Shown: positions 1-9,988, numbered from the stretch's first letter. The stretch: DNA of 64,000 nt from Oxalobacteraceae bacterium (GCA_010024875.1 RGFZ01000003.1:20738-84737), one strand, 5' to 3'. Numbers and translations are program-made. The notes: generated by a model from the letters alone, not told the origin.

Positions 1-286
1 CCTGCTTGGACAAAGGCTTGGCCATGCCGCCCATGATCGCATTGCCACGACCATTGGTTGCGTTGCCGCCGCGCTGATAGGCTTTTAGCGCATGCTCCAG
101 GTAATCCGCATGCTGACCCGCAAGCTTGGGATAGCTAGGATCGATCGGAGAGTTGTAATCAGCGCCATGGCAGGATGCGCAGTTGTACTTCGCTGCGGCT
201 GCTTTGCCGGCGTCAACGTTACCGGCAGCCGCATTCAGGGACACACCCGCGAGCAGGACAGCCAGCATTGCAATCATCTTATTCAT
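1..286 (-). CDS. c-type cytochrome, periplasmic (3' part outside window)
   Basis: The minus strand reads from an ATG at 286 and runs off the left edge with about 95 codons visible. The first 20 or so residues form a signal peptide (MNKMIAMLAVLLAGVSLNAAA). A haem c attachment motif CASCH follows near residue 36, with a PKLAGQ stretch typical of cytochrome c4/c553-type class I cytochromes. The axial methionine is expected near IMGGMAKPLS just before the cut. It should carry electrons in the periplasm. It lies 10 bases after the next cytochrome gene on the same strand, so the two are probably co-transcribed. The partner oxidase or reductase is not in view. Confidence 0.85.
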   Translation of the reverse strand, partial: MNKMIAMLAVLLAGVSLNAAAGNVDAGKAAAAKYNCASCHGADYNSPIDPSYPKLAGQHADYLEHALKAYQRGGNATNGRGNAIMGGMAKPLSKQ

Positions 287-296
287 TCGTAACCCC

Positions 297-617
297 TTAT
301 TTCTGCTGCGCGTAATACGCGGCGATATCGGCGATATCTTGGTCGGACAGACCCTTGGCGATACCCACCATCGACGGATGATTACGCTCGCCTTTTTTGT
401 AAGCGTTCAGTGCGGAGGCGATGTATTTTTCCGACTGACCACCGAGCATGGGAACACGGTAGACCTCAGGATAAGTCGCCTTGTAGCCAGCGATCCCATG
501 GCAGCCTATGCACATTGCCACCTTGTTTTTGGCAGCATTCGCATCACCCGCAGCATCTGCGGCGGCAGACAACTGGGTCATACTCGCCAGCGCGAGAAGA
601 ACAAAAAGTTTTTTCAT
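297..617 (-). CDS. small class I c-type cytochrome
   Basis: A complete 106-residue protein with a signal peptide of about 19 residues (MKKLFVLLALASMTQLSAA) and one haem motif, CIGCH, near residue 36. The sequence after it (GYKATYPEVYRVPMLGGQS) and the methionine in HPSMVGIAKGLS, which could be the distal ligand, match the cytochrome c553/c4 half-domain family. The C-terminal helix (LSDQDIADIAAYYAQQK) is the usual ending. It is predicted to be a soluble periplasmic electron carrier. The order (617 to 297, then 286 onward) makes it the first gene of a two-cytochrome unit. The function is by family only; the physiological partner cannot be named. Confidence 0.88.
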   Translation of the reverse strand: MKKLFVLLALASMTQLSAAADAAGDANAAKNKVAMCIGCHGIAGYKATYPEVYRVPMLGGQSEKYIASALNAYKKGERNHPSMVGIAKGLSDQDIADIAAYYAQQK

Positions 618-872
618 GATTTCAGGATAGTTTGATTCGAAATCTGGGTGGCGGCTTGGGGGTTATTACCGATGAAACGAGGCTATGATTAGCCCGCCCG
701 CGCGAAAAAGCGCCTAATAATAACCGATTCGTATTTCATCGTCTATTTCCGATGGAATTCACAGGCAAAATATCTGTTATGACGAGATGTTTCTGGCGCT
801 CACCCTCAGCAAGCTAATTTATACTGCGGCTTATTTTCTCTGACCAAGCAGTACAACCCGACTCCTATCACC

Positions 873-1727
873 ATGACCACCTCCAAGCGATTCGAAGGTT
901 CCGAGAATTACGTCGCCACCCATGATCTGAAATTGGCCGTGAATGCGGCGCTGACACTGCAGCGACCACTGCTGATCAAGGGCGAGCCTGGCACCGGCAA
1001 GACCATGCTAGCGGAGGAAGTCGCTGCAGCCTTGGGGATGCCACTTTTGCAATGGCATATCAAATCCACCACGAAGGCGCAGCAAGGTCTTTACGAATAC
1101 GACGCTGTATCACGCCTACGTGACTCCCAGCTGGGTGACGAGCGCGTCAGGGATATCCAGAACTACATTATTCGGGGTGTGCTGTGGCAGGCTTTCGCCT
1201 CGGAAGAGCCCGTGGTGCTACTGATTGACGAGATTGACAAGGCGGACATCGAATTCCCGAACGATTTGCTGCGCGAACTCGACCGCATGGAATTCTATGT
1301 CTACGAGACGCGAGAGATGGTGCGCACGAAGCATCGACCGCTCGTGATCATCACGTCCAATAATGAAAAAGAACTGCCTGATGCTTTCCTGCGTCGATGC
1401 TTCTTTCATTACATAAAATTTCCGGACAAAGACACGATGCAGGACATCGTGAATGTACATTTCCCGGACATTAAAAAATCCCTGCTGTCACAGGCGCTTC
1501 AAACCTTTTTTGAGGTGCGCGATATTCCTGGCCTGAAGAAAAAGCCATCGACCTCCGAATTGCTCGACTGGCTCAAACTGCTGCTGGCGGAAGATATTCC
1601 TCCGGAAGCCTTGCACAGCCAGGATCAGAAGGCGATTGTTCCGCCACTGCATGGCGCGCTGCTGAAGAATGAACAGGATGTACATTTATTCGAGCGACTG
1701 GTCTTCATGTCACGCAATAATCGTTGA
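873..1727 (+). CDS. MoxR-family AAA+ ATPase
   Basis: A 284-residue AAA+ ATPase of the MoxR/CbbQ type. Walker A is GEPGTGKTML (about residues 38-47), Walker B is VVLLIDEIDKAD (about 114-125), the sensor 1 region is VIITSNNEKELPDAFLRRC and arginine fingers are present. MoxR proteins act as chaperone-like ATPases that remodel or load metal into partner complexes and are nearly always encoded next to a VWA-domain protein, as here: the VWA gene begins 25 bases downstream. The start ATG at 873 has only a poor ribosome site. A TATACT-like -10 box lies at 820-825 without a good -35. The client protein is unknown. Confidence 0.9.
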   Translation: MTTSKRFEGSENYVATHDLKLAVNAALTLQRPLLIKGEPGTGKTMLAEEVAAALGMPLLQWHIKSTTKAQQGLYEYDAVSRLRDSQLGDERVRDIQNYIIRGVLWQAFASEEPVVLLIDEIDKADIEFPNDLLRELDRMEFYVYETREMVRTKHRPLVIITSNNEKELPDAFLRRCFFHYIKFPDKDTMQDIVNVHFPDIKKSLLSQALQTFFEVRDIPGLKKKPSTSELLDWLKLLLAEDIPPEALHSQDQKAIVPPLHGALLKNEQDVHLFERLVFMSRNNR

Positions 1728-1752
1728 TCACAGGCTTGAATCAACTGCCATC

Positions 1753-2922
1753 ATGCTGATCGACTTCTTTTTCACGCTCAAAGATGCGAAAGTTCCTGTC
1801 TCGATCAAGGAATTTCTCATCTTGCTCGAGGCGCTGGACAAGCAAGTTATCGAGCCATCGCTGGATGACTTTTATTTTCTATCGCGTACCACGTTGGTAA
1901 AGGACGAAGCCAACTTCGACAAATTCGATAAAGCCTTTGGCGCCTATTTTCATGGCGTGGCTACGCTGTTCGAGAAAAATCCCGAGATACCGCTCGACTG
2001 GCTGATGAAGCGGTTGCAGCGAGAACTGACACCTGAACAGAAGGCTGCGATAGAAAAATTCGGCTATGACAAGCTGATGGATCGCCTCAAGGAACTTCTG
2101 GAAGAACAAAAGGGCCGCCACGAGGGTGGCAACAAGTGGATAGGCACAGGCGGCACCTCGCCGTTCGGCAATAGCGGACAAAATCCGGAAGGCGTGCGTA
2201 TCGGTGGTGAGGGCGGCAACCGCAGCGCAGTCAAAGTCTGGGATCAGCGCGCTTACCGCGACTATGACAGCGAACGCGAACTCGGCACCCGCAACATCAA
2301 AGTCGCGCTGCGACGGCTGCGCAAATTTGCACGCGAAGGCGCCGACGAGGAACTCGCGCTGGACGACACGATACGCGCCACCGCCAACAATGCGGGCTGG
2401 CTCGATTTGAAGATGCAGCCCGAACGCAAGAACAAAGTAAAAGTACTCATGCTGATGGATGTCGGCGGCAGCATGGATGACCATATCGCCCGTGTCGAAG
2501 AATTATTCTCCGCTGCGAAGACCGAATTCAAGAATATGGAGTTCTTCTACTTCCACAACTGCGTGTACGAGACGCTGTGGAAGAACAACCGTCGTCGTCA
2601 CGCGGAACGCTTCGCCACCTGGGAGGTTATCCGCAAGTATCCGCCCGATACCAAGCTGATTTTCGTCGGCGACGCGACCATGAGTCCCTACGAGGTGGTG
2701 CAGCCTGGTGGCTCGGTTGAGTATCACAACGAAGAGGCTGGCGCAGTCTGGCTGCAGCGCTTCGTGCACCAATTTCCAAAATTCGTCTGGCTGAATCCCG
2801 AACCAGAAGGTCTGTGGCAGTACCGGCAGTCGATCGCAATCATCAAACAATTGATGGGCAACCGCATGTATCCAGTCACGATGGAAGGATTAGAACGGGC
2901 GATGCAGATGCTATCCAAGTGA
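1753..2922 (+). CDS. VWA domain-containing CoxE-like protein, MoxR partner
   Basis: The ATG at 1753 (MLIDFFFTLKDAKVPVS) gives 389 residues and is preferred over an in-frame upstream start inside the ATPase gene. The N-terminal half is helical with a charged segment and a Gly-rich linker (about residues 125-155, GGNKWIGTGGTSPFGNSG). The C-terminal half is a von Willebrand A domain with a MIDAS-like motif DVGGSMDD near residue 235 and a second acidic site FVGDATMSP. The family (CoxE/YeaD-like VWA proteins) works with MoxR ATPases in protein maturation, which agrees with the neighbour at 873-1727. The DVGGS form in place of DxSGS is usual in this family. Cytoplasmic, substrate unknown. Confidence 0.88.
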   Translation: MLIDFFFTLKDAKVPVSIKEFLILLEALDKQVIEPSLDDFYFLSRTTLVKDEANFDKFDKAFGAYFHGVATLFEKNPEIPLDWLMKRLQRELTPEQKAAIEKFGYDKLMDRLKELLEEQKGRHEGGNKWIGTGGTSPFGNSGQNPEGVRIGGEGGNRSAVKVWDQRAYRDYDSERELGTRNIKVALRRLRKFAREGADEELALDDTIRATANNAGWLDLKMQPERKNKVKVLMLMDVGGSMDDHIARVEELFSAAKTEFKNMEFFYFHNCVYETLWKNNRRRHAERFATWEVIRKYPPDTKLIFVGDATMSPYEVVQPGGSVEYHNEEAGAVWLQRFVHQFPKFVWLNPEPEGLWQYRQSIAIIKQLMGNRMYPVTMEGLERAMQMLSK

Positions 2923-3038
2923 ATCTCGGCGATTGCATTTCCAGTGACAACTGCCGCCTGGCTGGAAAAATTCATTAGAATTCCCAGAATTTTGTCCCAC
3001 CGGGACATCCCTATCCTCTCTTACCCAGGCTCTCACGC

Positions 3039-5030
3039 ATGGCAAGCAAAAAATCAGACTACAGCGAATCATCCATACGCGTCCTCAAGGGACTCGAACC
3101 GGTCAAACAGCGCCCGGGCATGTATACCCGGACCGAAAATCCGCTCCACATCATCCAGGAAGTCATCGATAACGCATCCGACGAGGCGCTCGGCGGCTTT
3201 GGCAAGAACATCATCGTTACACTCCACAAGGATGGCAGCGTCAGCGTCGAGGATGATGGCCGCGGCATTCCGGTCGGCCTGCATCCGGAAGAAAAGGTAC
3301 CCACGGTAGAAATCGTCTTCACCCGTCTGCATGCCGGCGGCAAGTTTGACAAGGGCTCGGGCGGCGCCTATGCATTCTCGGGTGGTCTGCATGGCGTCGG
3401 TGTCTCCGTCACCAATGCGCTGTCGTCGAAGCTTGAAATCACGGTGTGGCGCAAAGATGAAAAAGGTCAGGGCGTGCACACCATTGCCTTCTCAGGCGGT
3501 GACGTGACATCGAAACTCAAGTCACGCGCCGCCGGCAAAGAAGACAAGAGATCCGGCACCCGCGTGACCGTTTGGCCCGATGCGAAGTATTTCGATTCTG
3601 CCGTGATTCCGGTCAGCGAGCTGCAGCGTCTGCTGCGTTCCAAGGCCGTGCTGCTGCCTGGCGTAAAAGTGACATTCATCCAGGAAAAATCCGGAGACAC
3701 GCAAAGCTGGTTGTACGAGCAAGGTCTGCGCGGCTACCTGAATGAGGCACTGGCGCAGGGCGGTAGCGGCGCAACGCTGATTCCCCTATTCGAAGGGGAG
3801 CAATACGCCGGCGCCGATGCCGAAGGTTTTGCGGAAGGCGAAGGCGCAGCCTGGGTCGTCGCATGGACCGAAGATGGCGCGATCGTCCGTGAATCCTATG
3901 TGAACCTGATTCCTACGCCTGCTGGCGGCACGCATGAGTCCGGTCTGCGTGAAGGTCTGTTTGGCGCCGTGAAAAATTTCGTCGAGATGCATTCGCTGTT
4001 ACCCAAAGGCGTGAAACTGCTGCCAGAGGATGTCTTCGCACGCGCATCCTTCGTCCTGTCGGCCAAGGTGCTGGATCCGCAATTTCAGGGGCAAATCAAG
4101 GAGCGACTGAACTCTCGCGATGCTGTGCGGCTGGTAGGTGGTTTTTCGCGTACCGCGCTCGAGCTCTGGCTAAATCAGCATGTGGACTATGGCAAAAAGC
4201 TGGCGGAACTGGTGATCCGTCAGGCGCAAAGTCGCCTGCGTTCCGCGCAAAAGGTCGAGAAGAAAAAATCTTCCGGTGTCGCTGTCCTGCCCGGCAAGCT
4301 TACCGATTGTGAATCCAGCGACATCACGCGCAATGAGATCTTCCTGGTCGAGGGCGATTCTGCGGGCGGCTCCGCCAAGATGGGCCGCGACAAGGAATTT
4401 CAGGCCATCTTGCCGCTGCGCGGCAAGGTGCTGAACGCATGGGAAACCGAACGCGATCGCCTGTTTGCCAATAATGAGATTCATGACATCGCTGTCGCGA
4501 TCGGTGTCGACCCGCATGGCAAGAACGATAATCCTGATCTGTCCGGGCTGCGCTATGGCCGCGTCTGTATCCTTTCGGATGCAGATGTCGATGGCTCGCA
4601 TATTCAGGTGCTACTGCTGACGCTGTTCTTCCGTCACTTCCCGAAACTGATTGAGCGCGGCCACATCCATGTCGCGCGACCGCCGCTGTTCCGTGTCGAT
4701 GCGCCCGCGCGCGGCAAGAAGCCCGCGCAGAAAATCTATGCACTCGACAGCGGCGAGCTGGAAGCGATTGAGGACAAGCTGCGCAAGGACGGCGTGAAAG
4801 AAGGCGCTTGGAGCATCGCCCGTTTCAAGGGTCTAGGCGAAATGAGCGCCGAGCAGCTATGGGAGACCACAATGAATCCTGATACGCGACGTTTGCTGCC
4901 GGTGGCATTTGGCGATCTCGGTGTGAAAGCCTCCGAAGAACGATTCACCATGCTGATGGGTAAAGGCGAAGCCGCTGCGCGGCGCGCGTGGCTGGAAGAG
5001 CACGGGAATGAGGTTGAGGCTGATATTTAA
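3039..5030 (+). CDS. parE: DNA topoisomerase IV subunit B
   Basis: A 663-residue type IIA topoisomerase B subunit. The GHKL ATPase domain shows EVIDNASDEALGG (about 44-56), DDGRGIPVG and LHGVGVSVTNAL. The TOPRIM domain carries EGDSAGGSAKMGRDKEFQAI and the metal-binding LSDADVDGSHI. The C terminus has RFKGLGEMSAEQLWETTMNP. The length, and the lack of the large insert found in many GyrB proteins, fit ParE. With ParC it decatenates daughter chromosomes using ATP. parC follows after 114 bases. The gene order parE-parC with MoxR/VWA upstream is an observation of this window. Confidence 0.97.
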   Translation: MASKKSDYSESSIRVLKGLEPVKQRPGMYTRTENPLHIIQEVIDNASDEALGGFGKNIIVTLHKDGSVSVEDDGRGIPVGLHPEEKVPTVEIVFTRLHAGGKFDKGSGGAYAFSGGLHGVGVSVTNALSSKLEITVWRKDEKGQGVHTIAFSGGDVTSKLKSRAAGKEDKRSGTRVTVWPDAKYFDSAVIPVSELQRLLRSKAVLLPGVKVTFIQEKSGDTQSWLYEQGLRGYLNEALAQGGSGATLIPLFEGEQYAGADAEGFAEGEGAAWVVAWTEDGAIVRESYVNLIPTPAGGTHESGLREGLFGAVKNFVEMHSLLPKGVKLLPEDVFARASFVLSAKVLDPQFQGQIKERLNSRDAVRLVGGFSRTALELWLNQHVDYGKKLAELVIRQAQSRLRSAQKVEKKKSSGVAVLPGKLTDCESSDITRNEIFLVEGDSAGGSAKMGRDKEFQAILPLRGKVLNAWETERDRLFANNEIHDIAVAIGVDPHGKNDNPDLSGLRYGRVCILSDADVDGSHIQVLLLTLFFRHFPKLIERGHIHVARPPLFRVDAPARGKKPAQKIYALDSGELEAIEDKLRKDGVKEGAWSIARFKGLGEMSAEQLWETTMNPDTRRLLPVAFGDLGVKASEERFTMLMGKGEAAARRAWLEEHGNEVEADI

Positions 5031-5060
5031 GACGATTGAAAAGCCGTTCTCACCTAACGC

Positions 5061-5090
5061 TGTCATCCCGGCGCAGGCCGGGATTCACTG
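5061..5090. repeat. REP-like intergenic palindrome between parE and parC
   Basis: A perfect 8-base inverted repeat, ATCCCGGC / GCCGGGAT, with loop GCAG lies at 5065-5084, in the context TGTC-stem-TCACTGACTTTCG. A second copy of the same design, ATCCTGAC / GTCAGGAT with a 4-base loop, lies at 34222-34241. Both match the general consensus of short palindromic repeats scattered between genes in many proteobacteria. It may stabilise or attenuate the parE transcript; it has no T-run, so it is not a classical terminator. Confidence 0.7.
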
Positions 5091-5144
5091 ACTTTCGCAC
5101 GACGTGACTTTCGTAAAAAACGAACATCCTTTGACTAAACACAG

Positions 5145-7460
5145 ATGACTGACCAAACCAACCTGTTCGAAGCCGCCGCCGACGATGGCGGCGATTCCCT
5201 GACGCTGGCGACCTTCGCCGAGCGCGCTTATCTTGATTATGCGATCTCAGTAGTCAAGGGCCGCGCGCTACCGGATGTTTCCGATGGCCAGAAGCCGGTG
5301 CAACGCCGTATCCTGTATGCGATGGACCAGCTGCGTCTGGCACCCGAGGCCAAGCCGCGCAAATCTGCTGCAGTGGTGGGCGATGTGCTGGGCAAGCTGC
5401 ACCCACATGGCGATCAGTCAGTCTATGACGCAATGGTGCGCATGGCGCAGGACTTCTCGCTACGCTATCCGCTGATCGACGGTCACGGTAACTTCGGCTC
5501 GCGTGATGGCGATGGTGCAGCGGCGATGCGTTACACCGAGGCACGCCTGACGCCAATATCACGACTGCTCCTCGACGAAATCGACATGGGTACCGTGGAT
5601 TTCGCGCCCAATTACGATGGCTCCAGCGAAGAACCAAAGCTTTTACCTGCGCGTCTGCCCTTCGTGCTGCTGAATGGCGCATCCGGTATTGCAGTGGGAA
5701 TGGCGACCGAGATCCCGTCGCATAATCTCAATGAAGTGGCCGAGGCCGCGATCGCCGTCATTAAACAGCCCAAGCTCACGCATGACGCACTGATGGAACT
5801 CATCCCCGGCCCGGATTTCCCTGGTGGTGGACAGATCATCACGCCTGCGGCGACCGTGTCAGAGATTTATCAGACAGGCCGCGGCAGCATCAAAGTGCGC
5901 GCACGCTGGAAGATCGAAGATCTCGCCCGCGGACAGTGGCAGCTGGTGGTAACAGAACTCCCGCCCGGCACCTCGGCACAAAAGATTCTAGAAGAAATAG
6001 AGGAACTCACGAATCCCAAGGTCAAGTTGGGCAAGAAGAGCCTGACGCCGGATCAGCTGGCCACCAAGCAGACGCTGCTGGGTGTACTGGACACCGTGCG
6101 CGATGAATCCGGCCGCGATGCGCCGGTGCGTCTGGTGTTCGAGCCAAAGTCAAAAAATCAGGATCAGGAAGAATTCAGCAACCTGCTGCTCGCGCACACC
6201 TCTCTGGAAAATAATGTCGCCGTGAATCTGGTGATGATCGGTACCGATGGTCGTCCACGGCAGAAGGCGCTGGGAGAAATCCTGCGCGAATGGACCAGTT
6301 TCCGCTTCGATACCGTCACCCGCCGCACCCAGCATCGTCTGCGCAAGGTGGATGATCGTATTCATATCCTTGAGGGCCGTGAAGCCGTTCTACTCAATAT
6401 TGACAAGGTGATCAAAATCATCCGCGAGTCGGATGAACCCAAGCCCGCACTGATGAAAGCCTTCAAACTGTCCGAGCGGCAGGCCGAAGATATTCTTGAG
6501 ATTCGGCTGCGTCAGCTAGCCCGACTGGAAGCGATCAAGGTACAGCAGGAACTCGCGGAGCTGCGCAAGGAGAAAAAAACGCTGCAAGAGCTGCTCGACA
6601 ATCCGGCGTCGATGAAGAAGCTGCTGATCAAAGAGATTGAAACCGATGCGAAACAGTATGGTGACAAGCGCCGTACCTTGATCAAGGAAGCAGAAAAAGC
6701 TGTTGCAGAGACTAAAGTGATCGATGAGCCAGTCACGGTGATTATTTCGCAAAAAGGCTGGGTACGTGCTCGTCAGGGTCATGGTCACGATGCACAGCAA
6801 TTCAGCTTTAAGGCCGGTGATGGTTTGTATGCGACTTTTGAATGCCGCACCACCGATCATGTACTGGCTTTCGGTTCGAATGGCCGGGTCTACACAGTAT
6901 CCGTCGCTCAACTGCCGGGTGCACGCGGCGATGGCTCACCACTGACGACGATGGTCGAGGTCGAGGCTGGCACACGCCTGGTGCATTACTTCGCCGGCAC
7001 CGCCGATACGCCGCTGCTGCTGGCATCCACCGGAGGCTTCGGCTTCGCCGCCAAAGCGAGCGATATGCTCAGCCGCCAGAAAGGCGGTAAATCATTCATG
7101 GCCATGGATGATGGCGATGAGCCAGTGATGCCGGCCGTGATACCCAAGGGTGCAACTGCCCTGGTATGTCTGTCGGAACAGGGACGCCTGCTGGTCTTCG
7201 GACTGGATGAAATCAAAACCCAGTCTGCTGGTGGTCGTGGTGTGACGCTGATGGATCTCGATCCGAAAGAAAAACTGGTCGCAGCGCAGCCGATCACCAA
7301 GAAAGGGGTCATCGTCATGGGTACCGCGCAGCGTAGTGGCAAGCCGCAAGAGATCGAGTTGTCCGGTAAAGATCTGGCACATCACTTCGGCAAGCGTGCT
7401 CGCAAGGGTAAGCTGCTGGCTTCACGTATGAAAGCCAATCGATTGCTGTCGGTTGAGTAA
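5145..7460 (+). CDS. parC: DNA topoisomerase IV subunit A
   Basis: A 771-residue topoisomerase IV A subunit. The winged-helix breakage domain has [17 protein letters not shown], the quinolone region [20 protein letters not shown] and the catalytic tyrosine in [12 protein letters not shown] (about residue 127). A coiled-coil and tower region spans about 350-510. The C-terminal beta-propeller is reduced, with blades around [12 protein letters not shown] and [12 protein letters not shown], as expected for ParC rather than GyrA. It cuts and reseals DNA in the ParC2ParE2 complex. The residue at the position of E. coli Ser80 is Gln. A strong terminator follows the stop codon. Confidence 0.97.
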   Translation: MTDQTNLFEAAADDGGDSLTLATFAERAYLDYAISVVKGRALPDVSDGQKPVQRRILYAMDQLRLAPEAKPRKSAAVVGDVLGKLHPHGDQSVYDAMVRMAQDFSLRYPLIDGHGNFGSRDGDGAAAMRYTEARLTPISRLLLDEIDMGTVDFAPNYDGSSEEPKLLPARLPFVLLNGASGIAVGMATEIPSHNLNEVAEAAIAVIKQPKLTHDALMELIPGPDFPGGGQIITPAATVSEIYQTGRGSIKVRARWKIEDLARGQWQLVVTELPPGTSAQKILEEIEELTNPKVKLGKKSLTPDQLATKQTLLGVLDTVRDESGRDAPVRLVFEPKSKNQDQEEFSNLLLAHTSLENNVAVNLVMIGTDGRPRQKALGEILREWTSFRFDTVTRRTQHRLRKVDDRIHILEGREAVLLNIDKVIKIIRESDEPKPALMKAFKLSERQAEDILEIRLRQLARLEAIKVQQELAELRKEKKTLQELLDNPASMKKLLIKEIETDAKQYGDKRRTLIKEAEKAVAETKVIDEPVTVIISQKGWVRARQGHGHDAQQFSFKAGDGLYATFECRTTDHVLAFGSNGRVYTVSVAQLPGARGDGSPLTTMVEVEAGTRLVHYFAGTADTPLLLASTGGFGFAAKASDMLSRQKGGKSFMAMDDGDEPVMPAVIPKGATALVCLSEQGRLLVFGLDEIKTQSAGGRGVTLMDLDPKEKLVAAQPITKKGVIVMGTAQRSGKPQEIELSGKDLAHHFGKRARKGKLLASRMKANRLLSVE

Positions 7461-7478
7461 ACTCGATAGTCATTCAAC

Positions 7479-7508
7479 AAAAAGGAGCGCCTTGTGCGTT
7501 CCTTTTTT
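7479..7508 (+). terminator. rho-independent terminator of parC
   Basis: The stem AAAAGGAGCGC pairs with GCGTTCCTTTT around a CTTGT loop (one G-T wobble) and is followed by a T-run. It lies 19 bases after the parC stop codon and closes the parE-parC unit. Confidence 0.88.
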
Positions 7509-7656
7509 ATTTCTACCTCGTGTAGCAGCGATGACTATCCATTGCTGTTAGAACAAAATCAATAATTTCATTTAGTTCTGGACATTATTCCTTAAAGTAT
7601 TGAAGTGAAGAAAGCGTGTCTTTAGAATCGGCTTCGTTGCCCTTCGCAAAGACACT

Positions 7657-8850
7657 ATGAAATTTTCTCCTATCACTCGACTCGGATATCGTTCTGCGAG
7701 ATATTTTTCTCTCGTTACGGCATTTACAGTCGCTGCCATCAGCGGTACCGTTCGCGCAGACTCACTCGATCCCTCGGTCAATGAACAAGTCATCATGCTC
7801 CCAGTGATCACGAACGGGAGCAAGCTGTCATTCCAAACCACGATCTTCCGCCCACCGGGCGAGGGACCTTTCCCTTTGCTGCTCATGAACCATGGCAAAG
7901 ATCGCGGCAACCCAGCGAAACAGGCGCGCGATCGCTTTCTTGCGCTGAGCCGTGAATTCGTCAAGCTCGGTTACGCGGTTGCAGTACCGATGCGCAAAGG
8001 CTTTGCCGCTTCGGGGGGCACCTATAGAGATTTCGGCTGCAACATGACCGACAACAGCCGGCAACAGGCGGATGATGTCGAGTCCGCATTGAAGGCGCTG
8101 GTGCAGCAGCCCTGGGTGGATAAAGACCGCATCATCGTTGCCGGACAATCCTACGGCGGACTCGCGACCATTGCTTTTGGCGCGAGAAATTTCCCGGGTG
8201 TGCGGGGTCTGTTGAATTTTGCCGGTGGCCTGCGTGTTGATGGCGGCAGCTGCGATTGGATGTCTTCACTGATCACCGCATTCTCCCGCTATGGAGCGCA
8301 AACTACGCTACCCAGCTTGTGGTTCTATGGTGAAAATGACAGTTACTTCGCTCATCCGTTGGCCGAGACTTTGCATCAAGCCTATCAGGCTGCCGGTGGC
8401 TCATCGCAGCTGATCGCCTACGAAAAATTCAAGAATGATGCACATGGCATGGTTGGCAGTCGTGACGGTGTTCGCATCTGGATGCCCGAGACCGAACGCT
8501 TTTTGAAGCGTGTCGGTATGCCCACTGAACCGGTGGTGCAGATCGCAGATACCCCGCGTCCGCCGGCGACGAATTTTGCTTTGGTCGATAATGTTGCCGC
8601 AGTACCCGCTCTCAGCGACAAAGGGCGTGCTGGCTATCGCGACTATCTTTCCAAATCTGCGCCGCGCGCGTTTGCACTCTCATCGTCTGGTGCATGGAGC
8701 TGGGCAGAAGAAGGCGACGACCCCTCGGACCGGGCACTCAGCAGCTGCCAAAGGAATAGCTCCACGGCCTGTAAGCTGTATTCGATCGATCAAGACGTCG
8801 TATGGGATGCCCAGACCACCCGCCTCATACCGCCCATGTCAGCCAAGTAA
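7657..8850 (+). CDS. exported alpha/beta hydrolase (dienelactone hydrolase-like)
   Basis: A 397-residue protein with an N-terminal signal sequence of about 35 residues (basic start, then FSLVTAFTVAAISGTVRA). The alpha/beta-hydrolase core (about 45-290) has the nucleophile elbow GQSYGG near residue 169, a candidate acid in YGENDSYF and the histidine in NDAHGMVG, completing a Ser-Asp-His triad. After about residue 320 comes a small separate region ending in a Cys pair context (ALSSCQRN...TACKLYSIDQDVVW), a tail seen on several exported bacterial proteins with unknown role. It probably hydrolyses an ester or similar bond in the periplasm; the substrate is unknown. It converges with tadD, the stop codons being 10 bases apart. 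Confidence 0.8.
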   Translation: MKFSPITRLGYRSARYFSLVTAFTVAAISGTVRADSLDPSVNEQVIMLPVITNGSKLSFQTTIFRPPGEGPFPLLLMNHGKDRGNPAKQARDRFLALSREFVKLGYAVAVPMRKGFAASGGTYRDFGCNMTDNSRQQADDVESALKALVQQPWVDKDRIIVAGQSYGGLATIAFGARNFPGVRGLLNFAGGLRVDGGSCDWMSSLITAFSRYGAQTTLPSLWFYGENDSYFAHPLAETLHQAYQAAGGSSQLIAYEKFKNDAHGMVGSRDGVRIWMPETERFLKRVGMPTEPVVQIADTPRPPATNFALVDNVAAVPALSDKGRAGYRDYLSKSAPRAFALSSSGAWSWAEEGDDPSDRALSSCQRNSSTACKLYSIDQDVVWDAQTTRLIPPMSAK

Positions 8851-8860
8851 GATGACATGA

Positions 8861-9958
8861 TCACTCTGTACCCGCCAGCAACGGCATGCTTTCGGCAACG
8901 CGCTGCCGGAGACCTTCCGTTGTTTGAAAATCCCGGCCCAGCACCACGCGAAGTTGCGTGTCTCCCTGCTGATAATTCGGCCTGAGCTGGGCGGCAACGC
9001 CTAGTGTTCCTGCCAGATCGCTTGCGGCCCCATAGCGATGCTTTGCATACTCGATGCGTGTCACCGGTACGCTGAACTCGTCATGATTGATGACCCGGAT
9101 CACTTGCCATTGCGAACCCGAGATGAGATCGCGTACCGATCGTGCCAGCCGATTGATGCCATTGCCATTGACCAGTTCTAATCGCACTTTGTCGGTGTGC
9201 CCACGGGATGCCAGTGGATAGCTCTGAGATACCGTCGCTTTCGGGATAGCCTGCAGCGGGGTGTTTTTTGGAAGCTCGCAATGAGCCATGTAAGGCTTTG
9301 ATACCTCATTGCCGAAGGGCCGCATCATTTGATAGACGCCCTCGGTGATTCTGACAATGGGATTGCGATTCATCCGATCCTGCTCTTTTATCTCGGGGAT
9401 CTGACTGTCGGCTGCCATTGGTAACTCCTCCGGCACTTCAGAGGATTCACCGAGCTTTTCTTTCACCATTGTGAGCTTGTGCCGAACGGATTCGCTGTCA
9501 GGAGCGATCGCCAGCGCTTGTACCAGCTTCTCTTTTGCCTGCACATAATCCCCGTTCAAGTAGTGTGCATACCCAAGATTGGCTAGCAGATGAGGCCGTT
9601 CCGGATGCAAAGCCACCAGCGAGGACAGGGTGGCAATAGCCTCTGCAAGATCACCACGACTGGCAGCCAGCACCGCCAGAGCGTTGCGCGATTCAGCATG
9701 GGCAGGATCAAAGTCCAGTGCGCGCCGAAAAGCGCGCTCCGCGTCATCCAAGCGTCCTTCGCGTTGCAGATGGCGACCCAGTGCATGAAATGCGGCGGCA
9801 GAGTCTGCGCCATCCTGTATGCGTGCATGAGGAATGATGCGCGCCTGCACCCCTCTCGATGAAGAAGTAACATCGTCCGGGCCCCATGGAAACCAGGCGC
9901 AGCCTGCAGAGAAGCTGCTAGTTGCCAGTGCAAAAGCAAGCAGAGGTCTATTTTTCAT
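8861..9958 (-). CDS. tadD: TadD-like TPR lipoprotein with C-terminal LytR_C-like domain
   Basis: A 365-residue lipoprotein. A type II signal peptide ends at a lipobox, SAGC, at about residues 17-20. Tetratricopeptide repeats span about 50-170 (for example LDDAERAFRRALDFDPAHAE and YVQAKEKLVQALAIAPDSE). The C-terminal part (about 255-355) reads LELVNGNGINRLARSVRDLI and then a TRIEYAKHRYGAA segment, like the LytR_C/CpsA C-terminal domain. TadD is the pilotin-like TPR lipoprotein needed for Flp pilus assembly and probably for secretin placement. It is the last gene of the tad operon, with 30 bases to tadC. The LytR_C fusion is inferred from sequence pattern. Confidence 0.85.
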   Translation of the reverse strand: MKNRPLLAFALATSSFSAGCAWFPWGPDDVTSSSRGVQARIIPHARIQDGADSAAAFHALGRHLQREGRLDDAERAFRRALDFDPAHAESRNALAVLAASRGDLAEAIATLSSLVALHPERPHLLANLGYAHYLNGDYVQAKEKLVQALAIAPDSESVRHKLTMVKEKLGESSEVPEELPMAADSQIPEIKEQDRMNRNPIVRITEGVYQMMRPFGNEVSKPYMAHCELPKNTPLQAIPKATVSQSYPLASRGHTDKVRLELVNGNGINRLARSVRDLISGSQWQVIRVINHDEFSVPVTRIEYAKHRYGAASDLAGTLGVAAQLRPNYQQGDTQLRVVLGRDFQTTEGLRQRVAESMPLLAGTE

Positions 9959-9988
9959 CTGGGTCTCTTTTACAATCGTTATAAATAA

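Noticed and set aside
1879..2484. Minus-strand frame of 201 codons opposite the VWA gene
   Set aside because: The VWA protein has clear motifs on the other strand; this frame has none.
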